Below, one piece after another: positions 23,359-37,100 of a stretch of DNA of 64,000 nucleotides. This stretch comes from Amaurobius ferox (lineage: Eukaryota > Arthropoda > Arachnida > Araneae > Amaurobiidae). The stretch is taken from NCBI GenBank assembly GCA_951213105.1, contig OX578133.1, forward strand, positions 138,923,203-138,987,202, in the 5' to 3' direction. The position numbers and the translations under genes are program-made. A model generated the notes under the pieces. It was not told where the DNA came from and did no database searches. It saw only the letters and a program-made list of their open reading frames with translations. How positions within the stretch are numbered: position 1 is the first letter of the stretch; each line of letters opens with the position of its first letter.

Positions 23359-25426
23359 ACAAGAAAGATCAATCATGCATAAGCATTGATTATGAAACAC
23401 TTTCCAACTGAAATGCAATTTTATTTAAAAATTTCTGAAGTGTGATACATTCAGTAGTGATATCTTTTACATTATCACAGTACTACAGTAATTTATTATA
23501 CTTAAATATTTAAAACTGTATCGAAATATAAATCATCTGATTCTCTATGCAAAATCAATGAATATTTCATTCATATAACTTGTATTCCCGACTCCAGAGC
23601 TAAATAATTCTGTGTGAAAAAAATTCAGCAATTCTTATGTAACTCACCTTACAATCGCTTAAGATATTTGCATTCTGCATAAGTTAACATTAGGCTTCGT
23701 TGAAGAAATAATAAAAGTTTAGGAATCATTTAAAATCACAATTATTGTAATTGCGTAGGCACAGAATTTATATACACAGATAATACAGATACACAGATAA
23801 TATATGTGTGTGCGTATGTATGTATTTAAAGTATTGGAATCGTGCCGAAGATCGGAACTCGAATTTTCGAAGGATCTACATGTTTTGGGACTTCTAGAAC
23901 ACGAAAAAACTATTTTTAGGATGACGTCTGTGTGTGTAAAGGTATATCTGTGTATGTTTCTGTGTGTCTGTGAGGATATTACATTCACTCTAATTGAAAA
24001 ACTAATGAACCGAATATCATAAAATTTGGTAGGTATGTTTTTTGTAGGAAACCGTGATGTTCATTAGATTATAGTACGATTCGTAATAAAAGAATCTGCC
24101 TTCTTTGCGAAATGGCTGGCAGAAATTGCCTTTATCCACTCTAGCTAAAAACTAATGGAACAAATTTAACAAAATTTGGTATATAATATTTAAATAACCT
24201 ACAAGTGATTTATATACCAAATTTAACAAAAATTGGTATATAAATCATTTGTAGGTTATTCTAGTACGATTCGGGAAAAAGGAACGGGCTATTTTTGCGA
24301 AATGGCCCGCAAAAATCGTTAAATATAAAAATAAAAGACTACGTGTGCTCAATTATATCAATTAAATTCCTATTTTATACGTGATTTTTGACAACAAAAA
24401 GAATAAGACTAACCTCATTACTCTAGGACTAGCCGTTCTTGAGATATTCCAGTTTTTTCGCGTTTTACGCCACCTTTGACAGTAAGTTCAGCTATCAAAT
24501 GAGAACCAAATTTAAGTTTAACGTGTAAATTCAATGTCATTTAAAATACTTATGGCTGTTATTTTGTGCAAATAAACTCAAATTATTATTGAAGAAATAA
24601 AGAGAACGTGAATATGAGTCTGCACGGAAAGACATGTGCTGCCCACATCAGAATTTTTAACAATATTACAACAATGATTTATAGAAGTGAACGGGGATTA
24701 TTTGCAGGCCATTTCGAAAAAAATGTAGGATCTACATTTAAAGATCCACCAAATTTTTGTAGAATAAAATGTTCAACAAATTTAAGTTGTGTACCAAATT
24801 TTAACTCTCTAGGACGTTCGAAAGTGCATTAAAAATGCCATCAAATAAGTATATTATGAAGAGTTATATAAAATTAAAAAAAAAATTTGAAAAATTGTTA
24901 TCTACCAAATTTATTTTTAAATATGAAACCTCTCTCATATACAAAATAATTAAACTCTTGGAAAGATATTTATTATATAATATATCTCTCTTTTCTTTCT
25001 GAAGGATATCCTAAAAGTATGAATTTAATTGAATTTGTGTTTCTCCCTGTATTAAATAATTTTTAATTAAAAAACTAACTAACATATTTTACTGAAATTT
25101 TTTTATACATTTTATGGGATAATGTGAATATTTCCTAAAAATTTCGAAGCAATTTGTGAATTTTAAATTTGCTTAAAAAATGTTTGAAAAATTAGGTCCC
25201 ATAGGATTCAATGTATTTCATTTTTTCAACCCGGGATCAATAAAAAACTAATTGGGTGATATTATTTATTTGTATTCCCATAGGTTCCACAGACCGTCTG
25301 AACAACATACTAAAATTTCATTTTGATAAAGTCATTTTTACGGCAGTTATCGAGCTAACGGACAGACAGACAGACGGAATGAACAAAGTCATAAACACTT
25401 TTCAACTATGTTGTAAAGTGTTAAAA
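23359..25426 (+). repeat. Repeat D, copy 2
   Basis: Near-identical to copy 1. Left motif AACACTTTCCAAC (23396-23408), right hairpin 25394-25422, GACA microsatellite near 25360-25375. Confidence 0.6.
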
Positions 25427-27017
25427 AAAAGGAATATTGACAGTAATGAGAATATGAGATAGGCATTTCCAAAAAGTACTGTTTCCAGTAATAGCTATAA
25501 ATGAGAACCACGAAGTAGGGGATGACTTATTTTGTCTACTGTGTACCAAAGATCTCTCATTTGTAATTGCTCCTCGATTCTATATACCAGACCAGTACCA
25601 TAATTCCAGGTGGTACTGTATATAATGGTATGTCCGTTTAAAGCTGCAAACCTGGGTAGTTTTGCTGGGTAGTTTTGCCTCAAGGTACTTTGCCTATATG
25701 AGCGCCAAACGTTTGCCAGCCATTAGCACCAAGTCGTTTGAGAGGAAAGCTGGAGTTATAAATTATGAAAAAATAGAAATACCCCATGCGTAAGGACTTC
25801 GTGGGAAAATTGTTGCAGTTTATTGAAGGACTTGGCATATCTTCAACTGGTGTGGTCTCAGATGAGTGACGTTTGTAGTGTTGAAGGCAGTGTAATGTTT
25901 GGGTTCTGTTAATAAAGGTTTCATTTCGGTTTGTCATGAAAAAAGAACGCGATATTTCTGTGCCATTTGTAAAGGTTGCGTTTCGGTTTGTAATTAAAAA
26001 AATATGCTTATTTTTCAAGGATAAATTTAAATTAAAACAGAAAAATTTCTTATTGCTTGAGAAATCCCCAAACTGCTAAAAGACCTGCATATTATATTAA
26101 AAATCATGCAGATGTTGACCTAAGAGCAGCACTATATGGTAAATATACATATGTTATAATGTCTCTGCAAATTTGCATCGCATTCTGCAAAATTGTACTG
26201 ATAGGTGTTTTTGAATTAAGTAATATATCTATATTAGAGCTTCCATTTAAAAGGCTTAATAAAACATGGCAATGCTACAATTTTACCAAAAATGAGATTT
26301 TTCCAGAAATAGATGACAGTTAGATACCATTTGATGGAAGCTAGATCCCATTTGATGGAAAAAATCCCAGTTTGGAAAAAAATTCCGCTAGTTATATGTT
26401 ATTGTTCCAAGCCCATCATTTATACGTTTATGTTTTCTTAATGAAACTTATTTTTACATATCTGACACAACTGATGGGATGGACAACCAGATTTATATAA
26501 TTTATATGTGGCGAAATCTTAAGGTTTTTTCACATATCCTAACTCCAACTTTGATCTTTATTGTTTTTCAACTTATATTTTACCCTCTATGGGTGTGGGG
26601 CAGGCTCGGATGCTAGCTCCGAGATTGGCCGAGGAGAAACGGGCCATGATCGTCCTTTCCAACTTCGGCCCATCATGCGCATTATTGAGAACGAAAAAAT
26701 TAAATGCAGTAGACCCAGCCCACGGGGAAATCTCCAGAAATCCCACCGGCCATAACCGGATTAATAGACAGTATGCTGGAGAGCATTACGTGACGGACTC
26801 TTGTAGTGCTTTATAGTCCCCCCCCCCTCCCCCCACTTTCGAAGAGAGAAAAATGCAGTGCGCAGACGATATGGTATCTGGTAAGTCAATGAGACAGTGA
26901 GTTTTCGAGTCTAAGATCTCAAATTGTATAACTGATAAACTAGAGTAGAACAGGCCTAAAAGGAGTTTCTGTATAACTTTAACGTACAATAAATAAAACT
27001 GCTGATTTCTTTCTTTC

Positions 27018-27293
27018 GACCCAGACCGTCCGACCTACCCGACAGTGCAAGGCATTTGTTTAGACCACAGGGACAGTGCTACCTAATTTAGACCGGAACC
27101 CAGTGGAGGCGACATCCACAGGGACCGTACCCTCTTTTTCCAGCCATCAACCGCTCTGAAGAATTTTCGAACCCACAGAGTTAACGTACTCGTACTTCGC
27201 GGGAACAAGGGGACAGTTTGGACAGAGGCGGGAATCGAACTCGTGTCCTCCGAGTACAATCCCCGTATCTTAACCACTGGACTATCCTACCCA
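27018..27293 (-). mobile_element. tRNA-derived SINE, diverged copy (unit 2)
   Basis: Duplicate of the SINE at 20688 as part of the tandem segment; differs by a few bases. Confidence 0.8.
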
Positions 27294-28940
27294 AAAAACT
27301 GATGCTTGTAAAACAATGACTTATAAAAAATTCCTTGAAAAAAGCAGACATATATCAGTTAGGGTACTACAGTTGCTTCAATGGCATTATAAGCCCTTTC
27401 GACAAGCTAAGATAACAAACAGTATGCGCCTTTAGCAAACACTAAGAACGAACTGCCATTCGTTAGGCAGCACGGTCTTTTTTTTATTGTTGTTGTTAAG
27501 GGGGCACATACTATTCTTTTGGACTAAAGTAAGAGGCTTATAATGTCCTCGAAACAATTTAATCACCTAACTGATATATGTTTGCTTTCTTCAAGGAAGT
27601 ATTGTAAGTTATTATAGCTTTATATAGAATTCAACTTTGAACTTTTTGTATAACTTTGTCGGATTGTGCTTCCCCTGAGATTTTGAAAACTCAGCGCCTG
27701 TAATCCATATGATCCTTATTGCACCACCACCAGTTAGTCATAACATATTTCCGCTTCGAATTCCTTGTTACTTCTATGTCACGGTAAAGAAAGGTGCTAA
27801 TCCATCTCAGAAATTTTCAGTTTTTAAAACTAACTGATTTTTTTCTTCTGTAGGTATATATGCTCGTCGCTCAAACATCTATACAGCGGACGAGCAAGTT
27901 TGCGCCCATATTTTATAATTTGAATGGAAGTTTTAAAGAACCTTGCTGCCCCAACTGGAAATCGAACCCTGGCTTTTCGAACTGGCTAGCTGACGCTCTG
28001 GGACAGAGAAGATAACAGCTTACAGAATTGTAAGCTCTTATCTTCGAAATGGACCCTACATTCTCCAATCTCTAATGTCAGATTGGTGTGCAACTGGCAA
28101 TTTGGCTAATCACCTCCTGCTATTTTTATCCTCCAAGTTAGATTCCTGCGTGGTCGTTATCCTCTCGATTTGAAATCGGCTCTCAATATCCCATTGTCCA
28201 CAGAATCCCCGCTAGTCGTACTAGGGTCACTTTCAGACCTCCGACATCTAAAGTGACCTAAGCTTATGAGTAGATTCTGCTCTCAATTAATTTTGATCAA
28301 TGAATCCCTTCATTTCATTCTTATTAACTTATATGAACTTATTGTGCTCCCGCCATTTTTTTCTTAAAGAAAAAAAAAGCTATGTTAACTGTTCTTATTT
28401 TCTTGGATCTTTCTTTTTCTTTTGACCCTTTTTATTTGTATTTTTTCTTATTTTTCTTCCCTAAATTTTATTCTAAATTTCTGTTTTTGCTTTCATACGC
28501 CTAATTATTTTCTTTTTCATATATTTTCTTTTTATATATTTTCTAAATTTTACTTTTAAAATTTTATTATTTTCTTTCATTTTAATCTATTTTTCATTAT
28601 GTTATTATACCTCACTCTAAATTTTATTTTTCAATGATCTTTTTATCTATATTCGCAATAACCATTTTCCCATTTTTGTAAAATGGACAAACTTGTCAAG
28701 TTCAAATATAATGTAAAACTGTCTGTTTAATCACAATATTTTTCATAAATTGTTATATTTTTAGACCTAAATAAAAGTTCGTTTGGCGGGATGGTAGACC
28801 TTGAGTGCCTCCTGAATGCAGGAGGTATCCTTTCCCGGCCGTGCAGATAGCTACTCTAAACCCACTATGTGAGTCGCACGGTCTGGGGTCTTCAGACCTC
28901 CGACATCTTAGCATTAACCTACAGGGTTGATGGGTTCAGG

Positions 28941-29049
28941 CATTGAAAGAACCTTGCTGCCCCAACCGGGAATCGAACCCTGGATCTTCGAACTGGCCAG
29001 CCAACTCTTTGCCGTTGAGCTGCTTGGTCGACAATGCGAGCTCTTATCG
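28941..29049 (-). repeat. tRNA-like SINE head, second family (unit 2)
   Basis: Duplicate of 22622-22730 with box A and box B like sequences on the minus strand. Confidence 0.6.
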
Positions 29050-29383
29050 CTGCTCTTATCGCTGTGGACGCTGCATCTGAGCATAACAAGAAGGGAAAAG
29101 GAAGTGAAACTCCTCCAATAGAGCCGCGCCAATTAAAACGAACTGAGTAAGGACGGAGCGTTACACTTTCTGTTACACCCTCCAGTTAATCAGTGGAGGG
29201 AATGACTATCACTAACCCCACTCTATGCAAACCAGTGAGGGTTTTTTTTCCACATTTCGTTATGCTCCCAGTTGTTTGCTACGTATCGAGTGAGTCCAGC
29301 TTGTTTCCTAATTTCGTTATATTTACAGTTGTAATGTGTTATTGGGATTCTTGATTACTATATTAATTAAAATTATAGTAATT

Positions 29384-29532
29384 ATGCCGAAATCTAGTAC
29401 GGAACGCGTAAGAGCATATCATGATAGGCAGCTTATACAAAAGCCCCCCCCCCCCCCCAAAAAAAAAAAAAAAAAAACGACTGAATAGTAGACTACGGCG
29501 TGCAAGAAAATTTCGAGTGAGGCAAAAGGTAT
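29384..29532 (+). pseudogene. Possible short coding fragment split by C/A homopolymers
   Basis: An ATG at 29384 opens a basic segment (MPKSSTERVRAYHDRQ) that runs into C15 (29444-29458) and A19 (29459-29477). One frame later a basic stretch (RLNSRLRRARKFRVRQ) follows to a TAA near 29532. The start resembles N-termini seen in some transposon-encoded proteins, but I cannot assign a family. The homopolymers break the frame. Confidence 0.25.
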
Positions 29533-31120
29533 AAATTTGGTATTACGGTATTTACTTCCATGGATACCCTTAGGGGAGGACAAGAAGAGCACTTGGTCCC
29601 CTCTGGAATTTCAAAGTCACAAATATTGGCATCAAGCTAGTCGATCTCGTACATTTTATGCTTAAGTTTGCCCTCTCCTGGAAAAAGTTCTATGGGTGCT
29701 CATGCTTATTTTAACAACTGCTAATCACTTGCTAACGATCAATAATCTCGAAACTGCAGCTGAGCCATCGGCAAATAACGATGCATCAACGAGTGCTGAG
29801 CCTGACAAAGTGTGTGGAGAATTGTGTATCTTATTTTAATTATGATCAGCCAATAATTTCATTTTTAATTTATGAGCAAATGGATACTTCCTAATAGAAT
29901 TTAATTTTTATTTAGGCTTTGTCTTAAATGGTACTAATAACTTTAATAGTAATGCTTCATGGTATTAATGATTTTTCTTTCCACATACCATATTATCTGG
30001 ATTATATTTACTTATATATTATATTGTGTGTATTATAGTCCAATGTCAAAAGTTTAGACACTTTTTAGTTTGCAAAAGAAGTGTAATAACCACAACCACA
30101 AAATGTTATGTGTTTTATTGTAAAAAGCATTTTGTTTGCATTTACCATAAAAATGGCCAAGATTCAATAAATGTATATATAATACTAAAAATTTCAAAAT
30201 ATCATGTGTCAAATATTTAGACACAATTTCCTTTATATATGAAGTCATAGAAGCAGTTGTGGAATATTAGACCTAATTTTGACAAAAAAAAAATATAAAT
30301 AAATAAAAACAACCTTAACCAACTGAACTGGCATTCGATCTTGGATATCTTAGTTTGCGTCTAACTATGTTAACTGCTACACAACGCCAGCCATGTAATG
30401 ATGAAAACAATTATGAAATAACCTAACTGCTACTGCAATCTGGTCACGAAGGGAATTACTTTGAATTATCTTATAGATTTGTAAACTTTTCCTATGGGTA
30501 CTATGTTTTAAGACATGTATTAAAAATAGATTAAAAGAACACACAAAATAGTTTTCTATGCATTTATTAAAAATTCAACATGCTAGTTTGTGAAAAGTAC
30601 AAATTATTTGATTAAAATATTTTCCGTACAACATTTTAACATAAAACAGTGCAGTGTGAGTTTATATAGTCCAATATCCAAGCCAAGTCGATTTCCTGAA
30701 CATCTATTTATGTTTAGGAAAAATAATTATGTTTAGGAAACAAATCCATTTGTGATTTATAATCTATGCAAAATAATGATTTTAGGATACTATCGGTTCT
30801 GTTACATCCTGTCTTATTTCAGAACGGTATTCCGCATCAAAGTTCCCTAAAGTAGTGCCTCTCGAGATGAAATAGTTATAAAATATACTTGTTTTTAGTT
30901 AAATCTTTGTTTGCTTCCTTCTAAAAATATTGTCATGTCAATTTTAGAAGAATGTCTGTATCCCAGTGTCTCTAAGAAAAATTTTAATGCAAAGTGTCTG
31001 TAAATAGTCAATTTTACTTTAGTCACTAATGCTCAAAAAGAGATATTTAGTGTTTTTCTATCTCACCAATTCATCTAAAATGCCGGTGGAGAAATGAATA
31101 TTAATTTTAGTTTATATATT
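29533..31120. other. Intergenic; 3' flank of the giant gene
   Basis: No convincing gene. A short open stretch near 29735-29830 (AAEPSANNDASTSAEPDK) could be coding residue. Two similar short motifs, TGTCAAAAGTTTAGACAC near 30044 and TGTCAAATATTTAGACAC near 30208, occur in direct orientation. On the minus strand the first AATAAA downstream of the giant gene's stop is at 30563-30568, a candidate poly(A) signal. Confidence 0.4.
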
Positions 31121-34100
31121 CTAAGAATTTTCAGGATCGTGAATAATTGATTTAATTAGACTGGATTTTTTGTGGACGATATTTGAAGGATTGGATATTG
31201 CTTCTCGTATTGTGTCTTCCTTGGTACTTTTTACAGATTCAATAAACTTTTTTTTCCATTGAATTATATCCATTATATCAATAGCAGGAATTGACTGAAC
31301 TGGATTAAAACTTTTTTGAAGTATTAAGGGAAGTGAATCAATAGGTACATCTTTAAAAGTGAAGTTTTCAATTTGATCAGCAACCTCAAGACTATCAATC
31401 ATTTTTTCTTCCAAAATTCCCGTCTGTAGGGGGGAACTTGGGATGCAGGTATTTCCTTCACATTTACGCTGTCCCATAGTTTTCGATATTGATTCTTTCT
31501 GCTCCTGGTCCAAATCGGTATTTATCAAATGTTCATCAAAATCAATATCTTTATCCGAAAAAGGATACCCAGTTTTAAAATTTTCCGCTATTTTGTCTTT
31601 GTTCGTGACAGAATCGTATTTGCCAACTTTTTCGAATTCGGATGGACTGCTTTTATTGAATTCTCCCTTTCCGAGTTCTACGGGAGCTTCGTAAAATTTT
31701 TTACTTTCATTTCCAGTGACACAGTCATGACATGGTTTCACTTTTTCCAGCATTCCGTTCCTTATATTTTCTGTCCTTTTGGGACTTAAAATGTCACTCG
31801 CGAAAGGAACATTTCCAAAGGAAGCGTAATTAAATGCTGAAGGAAGATCTCTTTTTACTTTTCGATTGGGAATCACTCTAGTATCTGACACTTTGCTAAA
31901 TTTTTGACTACTCTCTGCTTTATGAGATATTCCAGAATTATTTACACTTTTTATTTCGTCTACATTTAAAACTCCATTATTGTCTTTTTGTAAATTCATC
32001 TTTGGTACTGAATTCAAATAAAGTTCAGTGAATGTCTCCAAATCAGATGTAGAATTCAAATAAACAATATCAGCTATTGCTCTCATTACTTTATTTCGGA
32101 AGTTTTTCTTTTCTCCTTTCGCATAAGCAATTTTTGAGTGTTTTGAAGGCTTCGTGGGTACGGGGATAGTAATATATTTTTTTAGAAATTTTTTAAAAAT
32201 ATCATTGATTCTATTTTTTCGTCGGGAAATACCTTGATTTGCTTTTGATTTATTAAATTGCGCTTGATATAGTTTATTTGAAGTTAGAGATCTCAATATA
32301 TCTTCTATATTTTGATCATCGCTATACTTCGAATTTTTTTGTTTACGTCTCAAAAAATTGTATAACTTCCTAATCGGTCTTATATTATTACCTTCTATAT
32401 CTCTTTCCTTACCCTTCCAGCGATAATTTTGGTTTATTTTGTACCGAGAACCCTGCTTTTCAAAAACTTTAAAGGGCAAGAGAGAAGTGATATATACAGG
32501 ATATTTCTGGCGATAAAAGGAAGGAACAAGTACACCTGAAGTCATTATATTTTGCCAATATGTCATTCCATTTTCCTTTCGGGCTCTAGGATTCCACCAC
32601 ATTGGTAAGTAAGAATTTATAAACGATTGCGATTGTATATACTTAACATTATCATTTGGATCTAAGATAGGATTATTATTTGCGCTTTGTGTGTACTCAT
32701 ATTGCCCTAAATCGTCATAATCATTTGAAGAATAAATTGGATTAAATGTTTCAATGGGATTTGAAAATCCATCAAATGCATTTCTTTCAAATGTCTTATC
32801 TTCCATAAAGTTGTTTGATATTGGTCCACTGAAAACGATGTTAGAACTTGGTGCATCACTATTGAGCCCCTCATTAGAGTGATAACGCTTTGACACGTCA
32901 TCAAATTTATCCTTCATTGTTCTTAGATACTTCTCTTCGTTTATTGGATTTTGTTTTCCAAAAAAATTATGTTTATCATCGATTTTCCGAAATATTAATG
33001 ATGGAAATAAAAGTTCTTGTTCATACAAGTAAACATAAGGTATATTAGAAAAGGATTTAAACGATATATTTGTTTCATTTTTAGAACAATTGCTCTGTTT
33101 TACTAATGGATCTATAACGTTATTCTGAAAACTTCCACTTGCTTTCAAATATGATTCTTTACGTTTTTCATCTTCCATATTTTCAGTTTCAACTATACCG
33201 GCCTGCTTTCTGGTATTTGCAATTTCCTTACTAAGTGTAGATATGTTTAATTGCTTCTGAGTTTTATTTTCTTCATATTTATCTGAAATTACCTCCATCA
33301 AATGCTGTAAATTAACTTGTGGACTTCTAGATATAAATTCATTAACATTAGTAGCATTTTTAATATCTAATTCTAATAGAGCGAAAGATTCAGGGTATAA
33401 ATAAGAATCAGATATTTCCGTGCTGTCATTTATCAATTTCCTTATCAGTTGCGTAGCAGAATATTTGGGGAACATTATATGTGTGATATCATCTTTATCT
33501 AAAAATGGAGATTTTGTGGTACTGTGATCGTTAGTTGTTAGGCGTTCAATTTTCTTATTGCTTTCCATATCATTGGGTTCAACTAATAATGTCGATGGTA
33601 AAGATGAAACATCCTCAAAAAGAAGTTCTTGATCAGATAAATGATGCGTATTCTTTACGTTGTCATATTCATTTTGTCTGAAATTAATTTTTATTTCATC
33701 TTTGTCCTTGTGTTCATTTTCCAGAAAATCTTTACGTCTTTCTTCATCTGCTTGTTTATGTAAACCAATGTTTGGTTTAATATCAAACATTATGTTTTCT
33801 GTAATTTCATATCGCGTTATTGCTTCCGATATTTCCGTTTCATCAGATCGTTCATCAGAAACATTTAAAGATATCAGATATAAAGTATTAAACTCACTAG
33901 AATCATTTGATTTTTGATTGAACGTAGGTAGGTTTGATTCACTTTTATTTTTATGCGCATAAACATCCATTGTTTCTTCCTTTTCATTTTTATTTTTCAA
34001 TGTAAAAATATCCGAAATAATTTCATTCTTCGCTTGGTTCTTGGTAATTAGTTCATCGGATTGATTTAAAGATACAAAACTCAAATAATTGCTTGGATTC

Positions 34101-37100
34101 ACATCAGTAAAGATATTTTTAGTATAATTATCAGATGTCGTTTCATTTCTTAGTTCATAAAAATGATTAAAGGATTCCTCAAACGAGGTATTTGCTACAT
34201 TAAAATCACTTGATACTTCACTTGATGCAGGCAAATTCGTATCTGATTCCATTGTATGCTCGTTTTCGTTTAAGTTGTCTAAGGGAAATGTATTTGAAGT
34301 AATTTTATGATGCGGCTTCGTTTGCTTTTCAGAAATTTGTTTTTCTGTTTGACTTGAAAATATAACAGTTAAAGGATTTGCTTCTCCAATATCATTTTCT
34401 TCTCTATTCACTGATGGCAAAATTACGAGTGATTCTCGTAAATCGTTATCTTTTTCAATCTCGCTTTCTGCAAAACTACCAGCAGTAGTTTGCTGCTGTG
34501 GTTTCGTTCTATCTTCTATCGCAAATTTATCAGATTCGTTCAAAAATGAAATAAATCTATTCAAAGTATTGAAATTATTTAATTCTTCATTAAATATAGT
34601 CATATTTGCCTTATTCATTTCACCTTTATCAAAATAAGCTTTCATTGCTCTTTCAATCAAGTCCTTTTCAATAAAAGCATCCGTGATTGTTTCGTACTGT
34701 AGCTTTGTTGGCATTTCAGTACTTGACCGATAAGATCCGTTCGAAAGTACATTGGTAAAATTACGCAAGTTATCCAAATGATATGATTCTTGATTAAGCA
34801 AAGGCATATATGATTCTTGATTAAACGAAGATATATTTGATGCTTGATTAAGCGTATTTGATTCGTTCATCATATCCTTAGTTTCATTCAAATATATTCT
34901 CAATGCTTTTTCGAACTTGATTATGTCGTTTTCAGTGAATATCTCTGTTGTGACTTCATTAACATGTCCTTGTGCAGTTTCTGTAGTTATTTCATTTGAT
35001 TCACGTGATAGTATAAAATTCTTTGAGTTGTCAAACTCATTTGATTTTTTATTCAATGTATATAGATTTGATTTACCAATTATAATTTTTTCCTTTTCCA
35101 AATAAGTCTTGTTTTCATTGAAGTCATCAGTAGTAGTATCGTACTGAGGACTTCTTTCGATTTCGGTAGAGAATGAAGCAGTAAGATAATTCAGTCTAGG
35201 AAATTCAGTTGATTTTTGATTAAACGAAGATAAATTTTCTTCACTCTTAAAAGTTTTGTCTTTCTCATAATCCACTTTTTTTGCGTATTCCATCATATTT
35301 TTTTCAGAAAATATATCCTTTGTAAATTCGTATTGTTGGCTCGTCTGTTTTTCAGTAACTAATTCATCAGAACCTTTCGAAAATATAACAGTAGAATTAT
35401 TAGAGCCAATGAAATTATTTGGTTTTCGATCAAATAAAAGCATAGTTGATTCATCCACATTCTCAACTGTCATCAAATATGTTTCCATTTCTCGTTTATT
35501 GTTTTCGGTATTTAATTCATCACGTCCAATTAAAAGGTCTAGAGTAAAATTATTTGAACCATCAAAATCTTTTGAATCTTGGTTGAACGATAACATATTT
35601 AATTCCTCCGTCATCGCTATATCTTTATTGGTATTTGTTTCAATTTCATGTTCAATCATCTTAGTTTTGGTAAAAACCTCTGTTGTAACTTTATCTTGAG
35701 ATGCTTGGATTTCGGATGTTGTTTCAAAAGATTCATTAGAAAATACAACAGTAGAACTATCAAAACTAGAAAACTCATTTATTTTTTTATTAAACGAGAA
35801 TAGGTTTGATTCAGCCGGCAATGCTTTATCTTTCTCGAAATATGCTTTCCTGTTTTTATCAATAAGACCATTCTTGGGTAAAATTTCTACATTTGTTTTG
35901 CTTTGTGGCCTTGCTAACATTTCAGTATTTAATTCATGCGATTCATTTGTAAGCACATGTACATAATTACGTGAGGCATTCAATCTTTTTGGTTCGTGAT
36001 TAAACGAAGATAAGTTTTGATCATCTATTATATTTTTAGCCATCTCAAAGTATGTTTCAAATGCTTGTCTAAATTTTATTATGTCTTTTTCACTAAAACT
36101 CGTTGTTGTAACTTCGTTTTGAGGCATTTTATATGTTTTAGTTTTCAGCACATTAGATTCAGTCGAAGGTATAACAGTTAAATTATTTAAGTCATCAAAA
36201 TATTTTGTTGTTTTATTCTGTAAAGACATATTCAATTCATCGATTATTTTGCTGTCTTTATTCAAATTCGTATCAACTGCTGGTTCATATGTTTCTTTTT
36301 GGGTGAAAATTTCTGTAGTAATTTCATATTGAGGTATCGTTTGGATATCTACAATTTGTTCATTAGATTCATTAGAAAACATAGAGTTATCAAACTCATT
36401 TAATTTTTCTTTAAACGATAACAATTTCGTTTCACTATTTAAATCTGTGTCTTTTGTGAAATGCTCGTTTATTGTTCTATCCCTCATGTTATTTCCCACT
36501 AAAATCTCTGTGTTTGTTTCGTGTAGTGGTATCCTTTGTGTTTTGGTATTTAATTCATTAGATTCATTGGAAAAGGCATGCTTAAAGTTATGTAAGCCAT
36601 CAAAATGATTTAATTCATCACTAAATAAAGTCAGATTCCGTTCATCCATATATTTTCCAAAAAATGCATCCATTGATTTTTCAAGTTCAATGATGTCTTT
36701 TTCATCCAAAATATATGTAGTTAATTCACTTTGAGACTTTGTCCATGCTTCAGTTGTTATTTTGTCAAATCCGTTTGAAAATGCAAGACTAGAATTATTC
36801 GAGTCATAGAAATCATTTGAATTTCGGTCCAGCAACGGCAGATTTATATCGACTATTATGTTTTTATATTTCTCCGAATGCATTCCCCTTGCTTGTTCTT
36901 TTATGTCGTTTTCAGTGAAAATGTCTAAAGTTTCGTATTGATGACTAGTTTGCGTTGCATCGGTTCGATTAGTTTCATTTAAATTTGAAAATGGAAAATT
37001 ATTTAAATCATAGGGATCCTTTAATTCTTGATTAAAATAGGAAATATTTGTTTCAATAATATCGTTATTTTCTTTAAAATTTGTTTGGATTACTCTTTCT

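Larger units (their letters stand above)
22839..29157 (+). repeat. Tandem segmental duplication, unit 2
   Basis: Second 6.3-kb copy in direct orientation. The junction with unit 1 is GGACGGA|TATAACACCC; the right end GGACGGA meets unique sequence GCGTTACACTTTC. It contains repeat D (about 23359-25426), the long inverted repeat (24193-24260), a SINE (27018-27293), tRNA-like sequences (27943-28010 and 28941-29049) and the 17-bp hairpin (28007-28045). Confidence 0.9.

Noticed and set aside
16856..27277. Paired small ORFs 6.3 kb apart that might look like a gene family
   Set aside because: They are copies from the tandem duplication; differences are spread over all codon positions and no domain is recognisable.
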